Source: Castanea sativa (lineage: Eukaryota; Streptophyta; Magnoliopsida; Fagales; Fagaceae). From it: a DNA stretch of 64,000 nt. The notes beneath the pieces are model-generated. The model was not told where the DNA came from. It ran no database searches and was given only the letters and a program-made list of their open reading frames with translations. The position numbers and the translations under genes were made by a program. The stretch spans positions 22,858,322 to 22,922,321 of the forward strand of contig NC_134017.1 in the NCBI RefSeq assembly GCF_040712315.1. The letters are read 5' to 3'. This document shows positions 1 to 11,439 of this stretch, piece after piece (the first letter of the stretch is position 1; each line of letters begins with the position of its first letter).

Positions 1-271
1 AGAGTTGATTGTTGAATAAACTCATAAGTAATTTGTTACAATTGTTTTTTTTTTTTTGGATCATAAGTGACAATTAGCCATTTTTCAATTAAACGAGTGT
101 ATGATTTCTACTGGCTAGAGTATGGAATATAAAGCTCGAAAATTTGTGTGTTCAGGAAAACTTTTGTTGCCAGTAGGGGGAATCCTATCTTGTTTCCCTG
201 GTGAATCAGTTCAGTGGTGTTCTTCTCAGCTGACCTGCAGATACTTTAACTTTCAACGGACCCGTTTTGAG
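1..271. other. 5' flank of F-box paralogue A
   Basis: This stretch aligns by eye with the sequence just upstream of paralogue B (about 31860-32128), so the A/B duplication already covers the left edge of the window. An in-frame ATG at 122 would lengthen protein A by 50 residues. I did not use it because paralogues B and C both start at the position equivalent to 272 and the extension has no counterpart in them. In B and C a 5'-UTR exon lies further upstream; the A equivalent would fall outside the window. Confidence 0.6.
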
Positions 272-2059
272 ATGGCGATCGAATCAAACTCAATATGCGA
301 AAAATACAGAGAGGTCGACAGGATCAGCAATCTACCGGACCCTCTGATCTGTCACATCCTTTCATTTCTCCCAACCAAACAGTCCGTCGCCACTTCAACA
401 TTGTCGACAAGGTGGAAGCCGCTCTGGACTATGGTCCCAGCTCTTGATTTCGAAGACGCAGACAAACCGAACCCGAGATACCATGGCAATAAAAACCGCA
501 TGACTTTTATCCATTTTGTATGCGGAGTTTTGGCTGTCCGCAAACCAGTCCCTTCCAAGATATTCCGACTCCAACTCATTTCTCCTAATCATTCAATCCA
601 TTTTCATGTGCGTGCATGGATTTATTATGCAATGGGACACGGTGTTGAAGAACTTGATCTCAAGCTCTTTCTTTGGCGACCATTCGGGTTGCCTCTTAAT
701 GTTTTGAGGTGCAAATCAATTGAGAATTTGACACTATATGGAACTATTCTTCTGAATTGTCGTCCAGAATCTGTTTATCTTCCGAAGGTCAAGCATCTTC
801 GTCTCCTCAAAGTTAAGTACGCTAATGAGGACTCTTTTCATAGCCTCTTAACTGGTTCCCCACACCTCCAAAAATTGTCAGTTTGGAGCGTTCAACAAGA
901 TAATACAATGACTCTTAATATCTGTCATCCTACAGTTGAGTGGCTCAGCACCATTAATGAAGCAAAAGATCGTAGATTTAAACTCAAGATAAATGTGCCC
1001 AATCTTAAGTTTCTTAGTCTAGTCGATTCACTTTACCAATTTGATTTGAGGAACAACGTTGTTAAAGTGACCTTTGATTTATTTGAACATGAGCAACAAG
1101 CTAATGACCCCGAAAATTAGTCACCTTTTTAGACCGCTCGCTGACGCTCAAACTTTGACATTGCAGTATGTTAAGGTACTTCCCATTCTTTTGACTCATA
1201 GAATACTAGTAGTAATTCTTAGTACGTTCTTCAATTTCCTGCTTGATTAGGATTTTCATGCTAGTTTGTTATTATTTCAAAGTATTCAACAAACATTACA
1301 GTTTAGTACATTTTATCTTAGTCACAACTACCCAAACGTTCTAGTTTGGTACAACTCATTGGGTAGAAAATTTTATTTTCTAGACAAAATAGCCAATGAA
1401 AATATGGTACACCAATGTACCTAAACTCCTTTAGCATCTTTTGATGACGGTAGCAGCTGGGACCATCAGATTTCTAACCCTTTGTTTCTTTATCAAATTG
1501 CTGGTTCTTTCTTGCTCTAATTGTAATAATGTTATTGTGGTATTATCTCCCTTTCTATGCAGTCTCCCTGTTTTGATTTCTCTCTTCCCATGTTTAACAA
1601 TTTGAGATCGCTGCAACTTCAAGTAAGATGCTGCCAATGGCATCTACTACCAAATTTGCTTGAAAGTGCTCCTAATCTTGTGAACCTTATTATTAATAAG
1701 GTCAGTCTGTTTTTAAAATACTATTATTTTAGTTAATCTTCTTTTGGCCTTGATGTTTTATTACTTGTGGGTCTGGTTTCATCAGGAGGATACCGAACGA
1801 CCACATGAGTTGAGCTGGACAGAGCCACTCCATGTTCCCAAATGTCTAGAATTACGCATTCGGAGAATTTCTTTATTACAATTTAGAAGCTTGGAACACG
1901 AAGTGGAACTCGTAAAATATATTCTGAAGAATGCAAAAGTGTTGGAAAGAATGGACATTCTTAATGGCTTGTCGGATTTGGAGGAAAGTCTTCATATTTT
2001 CAAGATAATATCAGAGTTACCAAGGGGTTCTTCTGCGTGTAAACTTTTTCTTCTCAACG
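272..2059 (+). pseudogene. F-box/LRR/FBD gene, paralogue A, frameshifted near the end of exon 1
   Basis: F-box proteins of this class are substrate adaptors of SCF ubiquitin ligases: the F-box binds SKP1, and the LRR and FBD regions are thought to bind targets. The start at 272 (MAIESNS) matches B and C. An F-box (ISNLPDPLICHILSFLPTKQ, then LSTRWKPLWTMVP) spans roughly residues 17-55 and is followed by degenerate leucine-rich segments (LPKVKHLRLLKV, SPHLQKLSVW). Exon 1 runs 272-1175 (donor AAG/GT), exon 2 1563-1700 (46 codons, SLPMFNNLRSLQL) and exon 3 1786-2059 (FBD, WTEPLHVPKCLELR to YILKNAKVLERM). Compared with B and C, 2 bp are missing next to 1118-1120, which makes TAG and ends the protein at about 282 aa, before the FBD. 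Exons 2-3 are otherwise open and their splice sites are kept. Either a pseudogene or a truncated F-box/LRR protein. Confidence 0.8.
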
Positions 2060-2907
2060 GTATATTCTCTCTCTTCAATGTTATTTTGTGCATAGTTTAT
2101 CATGATTAACTATATTAATTAAAACTTATCTAAAAATTTAAAGAAGAGAGAAATTATTTAACTAATCATTACATATGTATCTATGTTTTTGTATGTTTAG
2201 ACAACCTGACTTTTAGCTCAATGTATATGACAAATAACAAATAAAAGTAATTCTAATGACGGCACAAAACTAATTTTTATATAGATATTATATGATTTAA
2301 AATCTACGGAGTTCACTCCATGATGATTGCTCTTTATCAATGGACCAAGACACTAATGGGATTCTCAAACAAAAAAAGTGGAAACAATTAAACCAATCAG
2401 AAAAGTTACTCAACAGTGTGAAAAAAAAAGACTTCTAGAAATACTTTAAATTACCAAGACTCGCTGATTACTAAAATTACCTACTCAGAGAGGGGAGGGG
2501 CTAAGGGGGGAGGGGGGGGGGGGTGCCGCTGGAACAGAACAAAACAAACTGAAGGGTGATGATGGTAAGGTCAATCAGGTAATTGGAAATTAAGAAATTG
2601 CTTCCTCAACAGGAGGAAGGGAGTGCATATTATAGAGAAGAAAAAATAATTTGAAAAAAATATAGATGCATTTGGGATGCTGTTTCCTGTTTACATGTAT
2701 CAAATTTTTAATTTTGGCAGCAGGTGTTTTTTTTTGTTGTTGTGGTTTTAACTGTTTTAGAATTAATTAAAGACGAAAGTAGTGATGTTTTGGGTTTGTG
2801 AACTTGCAAAATGATTCCTCTTCGGATTTTATGTTTAGCTCAATCATTTCTTTTAACTATATAGTCACATTTTAGATGTTGAAAGTTGATAGTTTTATTC
2901 ATGCTGG
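2060..2907. other. Last intron or 3' flank of paralogue A
   Basis: No coding signal seen. The stretch aligns patchily with the equivalent DNA after B exon 3. A G-rich run lies at about 2490-2523. In paralogue C the corresponding interval is an intron before a very short last exon, so this is probably intronic in origin. Confidence 0.5.
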
Positions 2908-3119
2908 CACTACAAAAAAATTGTCCTATTGCAACTTTTTTTCTCGGCTGCAACTTTTTTTCTCAGCGCTTTTAAAAACCGCCATAATAGAGAAGCCTGT
3001 ACCAGCCTTTTGAAACTGCTGGTATAGGAAACCCTATTACGGCAGCTCAAAACTGGAGCTTTATAAATCGCTGCAATAGGAGGCCTATAGCGGTGGTTTC
3101 CAAAATCGCTGGTAGGCTT
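2908..3119 (+). mobile_element. CACTA-like (En/Spm) terminal fragment
   Basis: Begins CACTACAAAAAAATTG, the form of a CACTA transposon end. It is followed by short subterminal repeats in both orientations of the type CGCTGSWATAGG and GCGGTTTT/AAAACCGC. The B flank lacks it: there, AAGGTAGGCCTTGCTCC joins sequence matching 3110 onward. I did not find the second end (TAGTG) or a clean 3-bp target duplication, so this is a truncated or rearranged copy. Confidence 0.45.
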
Positions 3120-3216
3120 TGCTCCTTCAATGATTGACTTCTTATTAATCAACTTGACTTTTAGTGTTCTCACTGAAAACCTTTCTTTGTTGCAACAGAT
3201 TGAAGATGGAACAAAT

Positions 3217-3312
3217 GAACCTTCGATGCTTGCAGCGCCAGATGCCATTTTCTTCAATCTATTTGAACCTTCGGTGTTTGCAGCACCTGATGCCATTTTC
3301 TACACTCTATTT
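3217..3312 (+). repeat. Two tandem copies of a 48-bp unit, A-specific
   Basis: The unit starting GAACCTTCG occurs at 3217 and again at 3265 with a few substitutions. Paralogue B has one copy (about 35332). The repeat lies at the place corresponding to the last exon of paralogue C, just after a pyrimidine-rich CAACAG acceptor-like site. 48 bp is a multiple of three, but whether it is ever coding is unknown. Confidence 0.7.
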
Positions 3313-3916
3313 TTCCTTTCCTTAAAAAGTATAAACTATGAAGAATGTGCAATATGGTATTGTACTATGGTGATTTCATGCTTGTCATGATTTAGTGTGT
3401 GGTTTAATAAAGTTATAGGTGGACTTCTGAAATGAAAAGTGTAGTTTTTACTTTTCACCTTGGATACTGACTTCGCAAGGAGTGTTTTTATTTGTGAAAT
3501 CTCTGTATCTTCTTTTTTAGTTTTCTTTTCTCTCCTTTATTCAGTGTGTCCTGCATTCACATAATTTATACTTTATGATGAAATTACTAAGCCTAAATAT
3601 TGTGAGTTTAATCCTCATTCAAGTTTCTTGAATAAGGGAGATACATTTACACACTTAAATTTAATCATTTGACATGCCTTTTGAATCCAACATTCCCACA
3701 TAAAAAAAGGTTGAACCTTGAAGGCTTGAACCAAGTAATTCAAGGATGTTCTGTCGGATCAAAGGAAAAAGACTTATATACCATTGACTATGAAGTTGAC
3801 GTGAATTGTGTGCATAATACTTGACTTTTATTGGTCATAGTGGTGTGTGGAGTCTAATTTTAAGTAGTTCCCCAAAAGTTTTTGTATGAATCGGGCACAT
3901 GACAACGGTTGCACAT

Positions 3917-4058
3917 TTGAAATAGTTTTTCCTTTCACTGTGCAAGGCCTATCAAATGTTGTAATTATCTTCCAGACATTGTTGCATTTGAAATAGTTTT
4001 TCCATTCACTGTGCAAGGCCCTATCTAATGTTTTAATTATCTTCCAAACATTGCTATA
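3917..4058 (+). repeat. Two tandem copies of a 71-bp unit
   Basis: TTGAAATAGTTTTTCC followed by CACTGTGCAAGGCC occurs from 3917 and again from 3988. The B flank has only one copy (about 35940-36010), so the duplication happened on the A side after A and B separated. Confidence 0.7.
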
Positions 4059-4569
4059 GAGAATGATTCACATCAAATAATGGTTTCATAAATAAAAGTT
4101 TCAAGTGTTCCTAAGACATCAACATACAATATTTGTGTGAACGAGGATGCATTCTCTATATATTGAACTGTGTGTGAAACTGTACAAGGGACTACTTTTA
4201 TGTAGGTAGATATATGAGTGATGTACAACAGTACCAGTAGTTGAAGTGGTTTACGCTTAGGCTATGGCATATGCTAACAACCACCCTTATCTCTTATACC
4301 CAAGATGGAAGATGAGAGACTTACTTGAATTTGGAAAAGTAGATTATGAAAGTGTTCTGAGCGATGTGAATTGGTAAAGATGTTTCCAAGTTGATCCTGG
4401 GAAGCAATAAAGTTCAGCTAGAGGGAATCTTGAGGTATTATTATGAGCAATTTGAATGACACTTAAGTTGTCACAATTGATAAAAGTGGCATAGGCAACG
4501 AGCACAACTAAATCTAGTAGCAACCGAAGTAACCAAAAAAGTTCATATGTTGTGTCAGCTAGGGGAAAA

Positions 4570-4577
<8 letters not shown>

Positions 4578-4620
<43 letters not shown>

Positions 4621-4634
4621 GTATGTATGTATGT
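4578..4634. repeat. TA microsatellite with GTAT tail
   Basis: A pure TA run to about 4620, followed by GTAT repeats. Short ORFs rich in Ile-Tyr across it are translation artefacts. Confidence 0.9.
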
Positions 4635-5122
4635 ATATCCTCCATACTCGAGTAGGCTTCATCAAACTGTCTCTTGTTTTGCTAGGAATCAAAGAAGAGC
4701 TAGGAAAGAAACAGTGCTTAATAGTGGATTGTCAATCGGTGTGGATCCCCAACATAATCAGTATTATAATTTATAATAGGCTCGGAGAACAAGAGGAGTC
4801 TAAATTTGCCAATTTTACCTAACTGGAGTTTGAATCAATATTAAGATAGGCGAAATATTTAACCCCATTACTAGAATGTGCAGATTTTGCCAATTTTGTG
4901 ATAAATATTGTGTACAAAAATTGTCAAATTCAAATGCGCACATTCCACAAAATACAAAGAACCTAAACACCATGTTCTTTGCCTTGCATGATAGGTGCCT
5001 TATTCATATAACAACTTATACTAATGCATATGATAATTGCTTCGAGTAGCTCATGAGATATTAGCACTGAAATTCATATCAAAGATCTTGACTAATATTA
5101 TTTACATATCAAAGCAATAAAC

Positions 5123-6170
5123 TGTAAAGTTGTGATTTAAAACTATTTTGTGTTGACTTTAATTTCGTACCAAATTTGATTGTAATTTTATTCAATCTTT
5201 TATACCCTGTATTTATTGTGGGTTTTTATTGTAAGGGTTGTGTGATAGAGAGAGAGAATGTGAAGACTTAAGCATTTGAAGACAGAAGAGTTTTCGCGGA
5301 TATCTCGCGACTAAGCATCCCACGAAGTGATGTATGTGCCTTGCACATGACTGGAATGCAAAGAGTCATGACATATGGTGACAACTGGTTTTCGTGAGTG
5401 TCTTGTGGGTAAGGTCTTCCTGCGAGATACCTGCGAAATAATCTGTTTTGTTATTTTGTCCTATCTGCTCCACTACCTCCTCATACACACTATATATACC
5501 ATCAATACCCACATTTTGAGTAAAGAGCTTTTTAGAAGAGAAAACCCTAGCCTCAAACCCTTAAGAGTGTGAGATTGTCATATCCACAATTCTACACACC
5601 ATCCATTGTGGTTTTCCTCTACTCCTATCTCTTCATTTCTAAATTCTTGAGAGGTTGATAACCCAAACACTTACCATACCCATATTGAGTGTCTAGTGAG
5701 TTTTTGGTGCTGCTAGGAAGGATTGGAAGAAGCCAAGCTTTGACGGATGCAATCAGATGCATTGTGGGATCCAGAAAGCTAAACAAGGCACGGTTCCGAG
5801 AAGCCTTGTTGGAGTAGGAGCTTAGAGGGCTTAGGTGTATTTTATAGATTAGTGGATCCCAACTTATTGTCTAGTAAATCGATTTACCGCTTGGAGGGCG
5901 ACAAAGAGGTTTTTCGCCGAGTTCTTCGATTTCCTCTTCGATAACACATCAGCGTGTTATCTTGTGTTTGCATCTTTCTTCCCTACTCTTTTAGCTTTCA
6001 TTTTACTTCTGTGTTTTATTGAATATGGCTTAGAGTAGGTGTATTGTTTGTTTGCTCGTATTTACTCTATTCCGCACTTAGTTTAAGTTAGAGTAAAATC
6101 AACCAAGCTGTAATTTTTAATTTTGGGATCTAAACAGCTCTTGTGTTTTTAACACAAATCCGAGCTTTCA
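5123..6170 (+). repeat. 5' LTR of the copia element
   Basis: Starts TGTAAAG and ends GAGCTTTCA. It differs from the right LTR by several percent with some indels, so it is older than the gypsy insertion. It holds a TATATATA box at about 5491 and, upstream of that, degenerate TCGCGA-type motifs that are better preserved in the right LTR. Confidence 0.9.
5491..5498 (+). promoter_or_regulatory. TATA box of the left copia LTR
   Basis: TATATATA in CACACTATATATACC, identical in context to 12570-12577 in the right LTR. The position in mid-LTR is usual for the U3 promoter of copia elements. Confidence 0.6.
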
Positions 6171-6172
6171 AT

Positions 6173-6184
6173 TGGTATAAGAGC
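6173..6184 (+). other. Primer-binding site of the copia element
   Basis: TGGTATAAGAGC begins two bases after the LTR end. It differs at one base from TGGTATCAGAGC, the usual plant copia site complementary to initiator tRNA-Met. Confidence 0.75.
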
Positions 6185-6241
6185 GGGTGCACTTGTTGTG
6201 GTTTCATTACCTAAGTGCAATCCAAGACCCTTTTTGTGACA

Positions 6242-8172
6242 GATCGGTCACAATCTCTCAATGCTCCACCATTCTTTGATAGGAGTAACTATGCTTTTTG
6301 GAAAGTCCATATGAGGCCATTTTTGTGTTCTATAGATGAGTCCGTATGAAATTCCATTGAGAATGGAGATGTAAGACCCATAACAGCCAAGTCCGAATGG
6401 GACAAGGCAGCACTTGCTTTGGCAAATGCCAATAGCAAAGCAATTAACGTTGTATTTTGTGATGTGTCTACTGATGAATTTCACAGGATATCACATGTGA
6501 AGGCCGCCAAGGAAGCTTGGATGATTCTTGAGACTACCTACGAAGGTACCAAAAAGGTCAAGGACACAAAACTTCAAATGCTTACCACTCGATTTGAAGA
6601 GCTTAAGATGAGTGACGATGAGTCATTTGATTCATTCTATGGGAAGCTCAACGAAATCGTGATTGCCAAGCTTAATCTTAGTGAAAAGATTAAGGATGCT
6701 AAGGTGGTGAGAAAAATCTTGTGGTCTTTATCGGAGAGCTATCTTGCGAAGGTTACTGCTATAGAAGAAAGCAAAGATTTGGATGGGATTAAGATTCAAG
6801 AGCTAATTGGATCTCTCCAAACACATGAACTTGGACTGCCTTCTCAAAAGCCAAGCCAAGCAAATCACTTGCACTCAAAACCATCAATGAGAGGATGGAC
6901 GACTCTTCCAAAGAAGATGATGTGGAGAAAGAAATAGCATTCCTTGCGAAGAACTTCTGGAAATTTTTGAAGATGAAGAATAGTGGGAAGTCCTTTAGCA
7001 AAGGAAAGTTCTCATCATCCAAAGGCGGTAGAAAGGAGTTCAAGAGAAAAGATGGGAAGGACTCTTAATCCCCTCAAGGAGTTGTGTGTTTTGAATGCAA
7101 CGGCCATGGACACATCAAGAAAGAATGTTCCAACTACTTGAGAAGGAAGGGTAAGGTGTTTGCCACTACTCTTAGCGACTTTGAAAGCTCAAATTCAAAT
7201 ACGGAAGAAGAGTGTGACAGTGACGGGAACTATAAGGTTTTCATGACAATTACCTCCGTTGAATCTAAGGATGATTCGAGCAATTTGGTAAATGAACTTG
7301 GTAACCATTCCGAGGGTGAGGAAGTTGAAGAATTGGAAGATGAAGATGTATGCCAAAATGAAGGAGAGAGCAACCTTCAAGAAGGATATGATTCTTTGCT
7401 AGAAGATTGTGGAAAATATGTCAAGATTGCGAACCATGCTGTGAGAAAGATGAAGAAGATTGAAGAAGAGCATAAGGGTACTCTTGTGCAATTTAAAGAG
7501 GCAAAATATGAAGTAGAAGGACTCAAGGGAGAGCTAGTTGAAGCTTACTCTAAGATCAAGTTTTTAGAACTTGAAATAATCCAAGCTAATGTCAAGGTTG
7601 AGCGTATCTCCACCAAGAAACTTGATAGTGTGTTGTCCTCACAAAAATCTTCACATGACAAGACCGGTTTAGGTTATACCGGAGAAGGAAGCTCCAGCAG
7701 CGAATCGAAGAAGGAAGTAAGGTTCATATCAGTCAAGAGTTTTAAGAAACTTAAAGAAGTGATGCCTGAGACTAAGACCCCTACTGCTGAGAAAAGAACC
7801 ATTGGTGTAAGACCAAAAGATAAAGGGAAGTCATTATCCAAAAATCAGAGGGGGCCTCAAGGGAAGTATGTGTGTCATCATTATGGCGTTCAAGGGCACA
7901 TAAGACCCAACTGTTTCAAGCTTCATGCACTCAAGAAAGCTAATTCTATGCGTGGCCAAGAAAGTTCAAAGAAGAAATCAAAGGGAACACAATCCAAGGG
8001 AGAAAATGAAGGACATCTCATTGGAAACGTTATGGAAATGCTGAAGAACATCTTTCTATGCCTTGCTAGCTTCACTCCGAGGTTGGAAAGCTATGTTGGT
8101 CGTGCACCTCCATCCAACGCTCTCACCCAAAACACTCAAAAAGTGTGGGTGAAAAAGGGTACCCATGCATGA
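6242..8172 (+). pseudogene. Copia gag polyprotein, decayed
   Basis: Gag packages element RNA. The first reading frame reads NAPPFFDRSNYAFWKVHM, typical of the N-terminus of copia gag, then the UBN2-type gag region (FEELKMSDDESFDSFYGKLN). Breaks: TGA at 6347 where a tryptophan codon is expected, a frameshift near 6845-6870 and TAA at 7066. Beyond it a long open frame to 8172 holds a CCHC zinc knuckle (CFECNGHGHIKKEC, from 7087), an acidic/coiled region and a second knuckle (CHHYGVQGHIRPNC, about 7877) in which the second cysteine is tyrosine. No in-frame start codon survives. The gag frame ends at TGA 8170 without running into a protease. Confidence 0.85.
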
Positions 8173-10364
8173 TTATTTCCTATGCCCATGATTTTAATTC
8201 TTTCAATGTTTAGGGTCATAGCTCATGCATCATATCTTGCAAAATCTTCTTGTGTCATTGCGTCCAATTCATAGCATGTTTTTTTTGCTAGTTGCATTTT
8301 GTTATTGTTTTTGTTTTTGTTAATCTTACTTTTCGTGTTATGTTTTTGAGTGTGTTGAAAAATTTAAAAACTCAAAAATTGAAAATTCTTCAAAAAGTTT
8401 GATCGTTTGTGTTGTGTATATCACATGTGAGTTTGGCCTAGTACTTTCATACTAATGGTGTAGTGCATTTTCAAGCTTAGCTTGTTTTGTATACACATCT
8501 ATCTTTGTGGGACAAATCTTGAAATCTATGTGTGATTGTTGTAAATCGATCTTTAAGCTTGTCATGAATGATTAGTCAATAGTCTTGTTGGTCTTGATAC
8601 ATGCATAGACTTGTGCCTATATCTTTTCCCACATTTTTATGTTTTTTTCTTAAAGAGCTCATCAAATGTAAATGTCAAAATAAAAGAGATATTGAGCTGC
8701 AAAAGCCGTCACACATACTAGTATTTGACTAGGAAAAAGGGAAAGCGACTTATTTTGAAATGTATGGTGCCTCAAAAAGCCACAGGTTTACTCACAAAAT
8801 TGAAATATCAAAAGTTCAAGCATCGATCTCAAAATGAGATGTACTTTGTTTTAAAATGATCATATGTTATGTTTTGTAATGGAGCCAAATGAAAAGTTTC
8901 AAAGTTATGTAATCATTCTTGTAGGAGATCATATATGTTCATTTCTATAATTGAGATAGTCCACTTGACTTAGTACTAGATGTGTATAACTTGATTGAAT
9001 TGATCATTGAAGCTTCACTCTAGATTCAGGATTATTCCACATTTAATACTCACACACTACACACAAGACCTTATTCAATGAATGCTTATTTTATTTGTGT
9101 GATTGTACATGATCAAATGTGATGTGTATACTCAATTGCTTGCCGATCAAACCTAAAAAGATTTTTGAGTATTTTATATGTTTTTGAAAGTGTTTTTATA
9201 CTTTCGTGGTTTAAGTTTTTGTTCAAAATGCATTTTTGTGTTTTTCTTCAAAAACAGGTTTAGAGGCATTTTTGCGAGCAACTCGTGACTTAGAGCTTCC
9301 CGCAAAAAGTGCTTAAGGGAAATTAAAAAGTCATATTTTCATCCAGAAAGTCTCGCTACTGCCTCGCGAGTATTTCGTGACTAATCTCTACTCGCAAAAT
9401 GTTTTTAGGCAAAAACTGGAATTTTTCAATTTTATACAGAGGCTATCGCGACTGTGTCGCTACTAAAACCTTCTCGCGAAAGCTTCTATGTGTCTCGCGA
9501 CTAATTTCGTGACTGTATAACCCGCGAAAAACGCATGTTTTCAATTTTATAGAGCTGATGTAACTGAGTTTTGAAACATTTTTTTCCCTCACTTTGCCTC
9601 TCTCAAACCCCTCTCAACCCAAAACTTACTTTCACTCAAACCCCATAATTTTCAAGCAAAATCTCTACAAAATCTCTTCAATGTATGTTTTTCTAAACAT
9701 TGTTTTCACTTTTGTCTTACAGTTTTGCAGTTTTTAGCTTAGGGTTTTAAAAATTGGAGATTTTCGAAAAATGGGTTGGAGTTCTTATATTTTGTGAAAA
9801 TTTCTTCAAAATTTTGATTGGGCTGAGTCCCATTTGCTGTGTTTGTATCTGTGTTGGCCTCTTATGGCATTCTAAACATGTATTGAGGCAGATTTCTTTA
9901 TGTTCATGCATTATTCATAGGTGTTGCTCACTGTTGCATGTTAGGTGTTTGACAGAATGTCCGAGTGACATCCTTGTGTTGTTTTGGACTCAAATGAGTT
10001 CCAATGCTTAGGTTTACTCTTGATTGGATATGTTTGACATGTTTTGGTCAATGGGTGTGTGTTTTACACACTATGCCCACTTTGTGCCTCACAATGCCAT
10101 GTCGTGCATCCTCTAGGCACACCCCATGCATCACCAGCTGCACTCATATGCATCAGCACATGCACACACATACACAGTCACTTATTTTCATGCATTGTGT
10201 TTATGTTTACATGTTTCAACACTTATAACATATTGTTTTGAGTTTGTTATACTCTGTTTTAAGATGTTTTTGCTTCTGTTTTGGACTAACTTGAACTAAT
10301 CAAGTTTTGTGGTCTATTTTGTGTTTTTGTTTTTTTCTTTTTATGCTTTATATCTATTTTGCAG
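8173..10364 (+). other. Non-coding internal region of the copia element where pol should be
   Basis: No long ORF and no protease, integrase, RT or RNase H motif was seen on either strand. From about 9268 to 9530 there is a cluster of TCGCGA-type motifs (CTCGCGAG, CTCGCGAAAG, CTCGCGACTA) resembling those in the LTRs. After it, 9590-9690 is pyrimidine-rich and ends AAT/GTATGT, a possible splice donor; the next good acceptor is TTTTGCAG directly before the ATG at 10365. This suggests a leader exon and intron for the downstream ORF. Confidence 0.5.
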
Positions 10365-11439
10365 ATGTCTCCCACCCTGCGTGCTGCTAAGAAACTAACC
10401 TCCAAGCGTGCTCGCACGGATTCTAACAACTTCAAGTCTATTGAGGCAGACTTGAAGTACAATAACTGCTACAAAGGAGCAACCATTATCATGGAAAGGG
10501 TTATGAAGTTGGATACCTTTGAAAACACTTTCATTCCTAATGTATTCAAGGAAAGGACATGGACAAAACTGTTGAATCCAGTTGGAGTAGTGTATTCGGA
10601 GATTATTAGAGTTTTTCTCCAATGCTAGTGTTGAAGGGTATAATATAAACTGGTAGGTAAGACATAAAGAGTTTGTCATTACTAGGGACAATATTCAAGA
10701 GTTCTTAGAAGTTCGTCCTCCCTCTCACCCAATCATGATGTAATATGAAAATAGATTGGAATCTACTGAGGAGATGGTGAAGATACTTGGTGGTACTTCT
10801 AAGAAAACCTCCATGAACACAATCCAATTCAGTCCAAAGATGAGGACCCTTGCTCATGTGATGATCAACAACTTGTACCCGGTCACTAACTTAACAACAT
10901 TGTCCAAGCCAAGGACCATTTTTTTGTTTGATCTCTTCACCCACAAAGAGATTGATATTTGTGGACACATCCTCCACCTTTTGAAGAAGAGCATTCAGAA
11001 GCAAAACTCCAGAACAGTTCTGCCATTCCCCTCACTTATAATAGGCCTAATTGCGAAGACCAGGCTCAAACTTCCGAGTGGTCTCACTGTGGTTTAGAAG
11101 GACTATCCTATTGGTGGACACACAGTGACTCGAAGCACAACTCACATCAAAGGATCAAAGACCAGCACTTCTCAAATTCCAACGGCTGCTGTTCAAGAAG
11201 AAGGTGGAGACACAAAGGATGAGATTGATAGATTCACTTCTACCTCAGAGACTTCAGCACAACCATCCTCTTCAGCACCTACACGAGGATCCGATCGTCT
11301 TGATCACCTTCTTGCAACGGTAGATCAGATATATGGCATGCTTGAGTCTCATGTGCATCATACCGTGGATCAATTTGCTTACATCCAAGGCCAAATAACT
11401 GCATTATCATCTCAGATTGAGGACATGGCTGTGGCGTAA
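10365..11439 (+). pseudogene. Extra ORF of the copia element (plant transposon-protein-like), broken
   Basis: The reading starts MSPTLRAAKKLTSKRAR immediately after a TTTTGCAG acceptor-like site. The body resembles the plant transposon protein domain found in extra ORFs of legume and other retroelements (segments WTKLLNPVGVVYSEIIR, HKEFVITRDNIQEFLEVRPP, LFDLFTHKEIDICGHIL), from memory of the family rather than a search. A Ser/Thr-rich linker and a short helical tail (LDHLLATVDQIYGMLESHV) follow. Breaks: a one-base shift near 10606, TAG after a tryptophan codon near 10655, and stops near 10742 and 11095. In SIRE-type elements the ORF in this place is called env-like; I see no clear membrane segment here, so I would not call it an envelope protein. 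Confidence 0.6.

Larger units (their letters stand above)
3313..5117. other. 3' flank of paralogue A, shared with B
   Basis: No gene seen. It matches about 35390-36950 on the B side in order, with scattered substitutions and indels. The B-side SINE is absent here: the empty site is near 4820, where AACTGGAGTTTGAATC is continuous. Confidence 0.6.

Noticed and set aside
352..592. Minus-strand ORFs inside F-box exon 1 (also at 32209-32449)
   Set aside because: Shadows of the F-box frame; they recur in A and B only because the exons are paralogous.
4547..4822. ORF with Ile-Tyr repeats
   Set aside because: Translation of a TA microsatellite; similar ORFs at 20039-20272 and 25706-25906 are rejected for the same reason.
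9754..10241. Short cysteine-rich ORFs before the extra copia ORF
   Set aside because: They lie in the presumed leader intron, overlap in several frames and show no family resemblance.
8173..10364. Hidden pol gene in the copia element
   Set aside because: Looked for protease, integrase, RT and RNase H motifs in all frames by eye and found none; the stretch is AT-rich and stop-rich.
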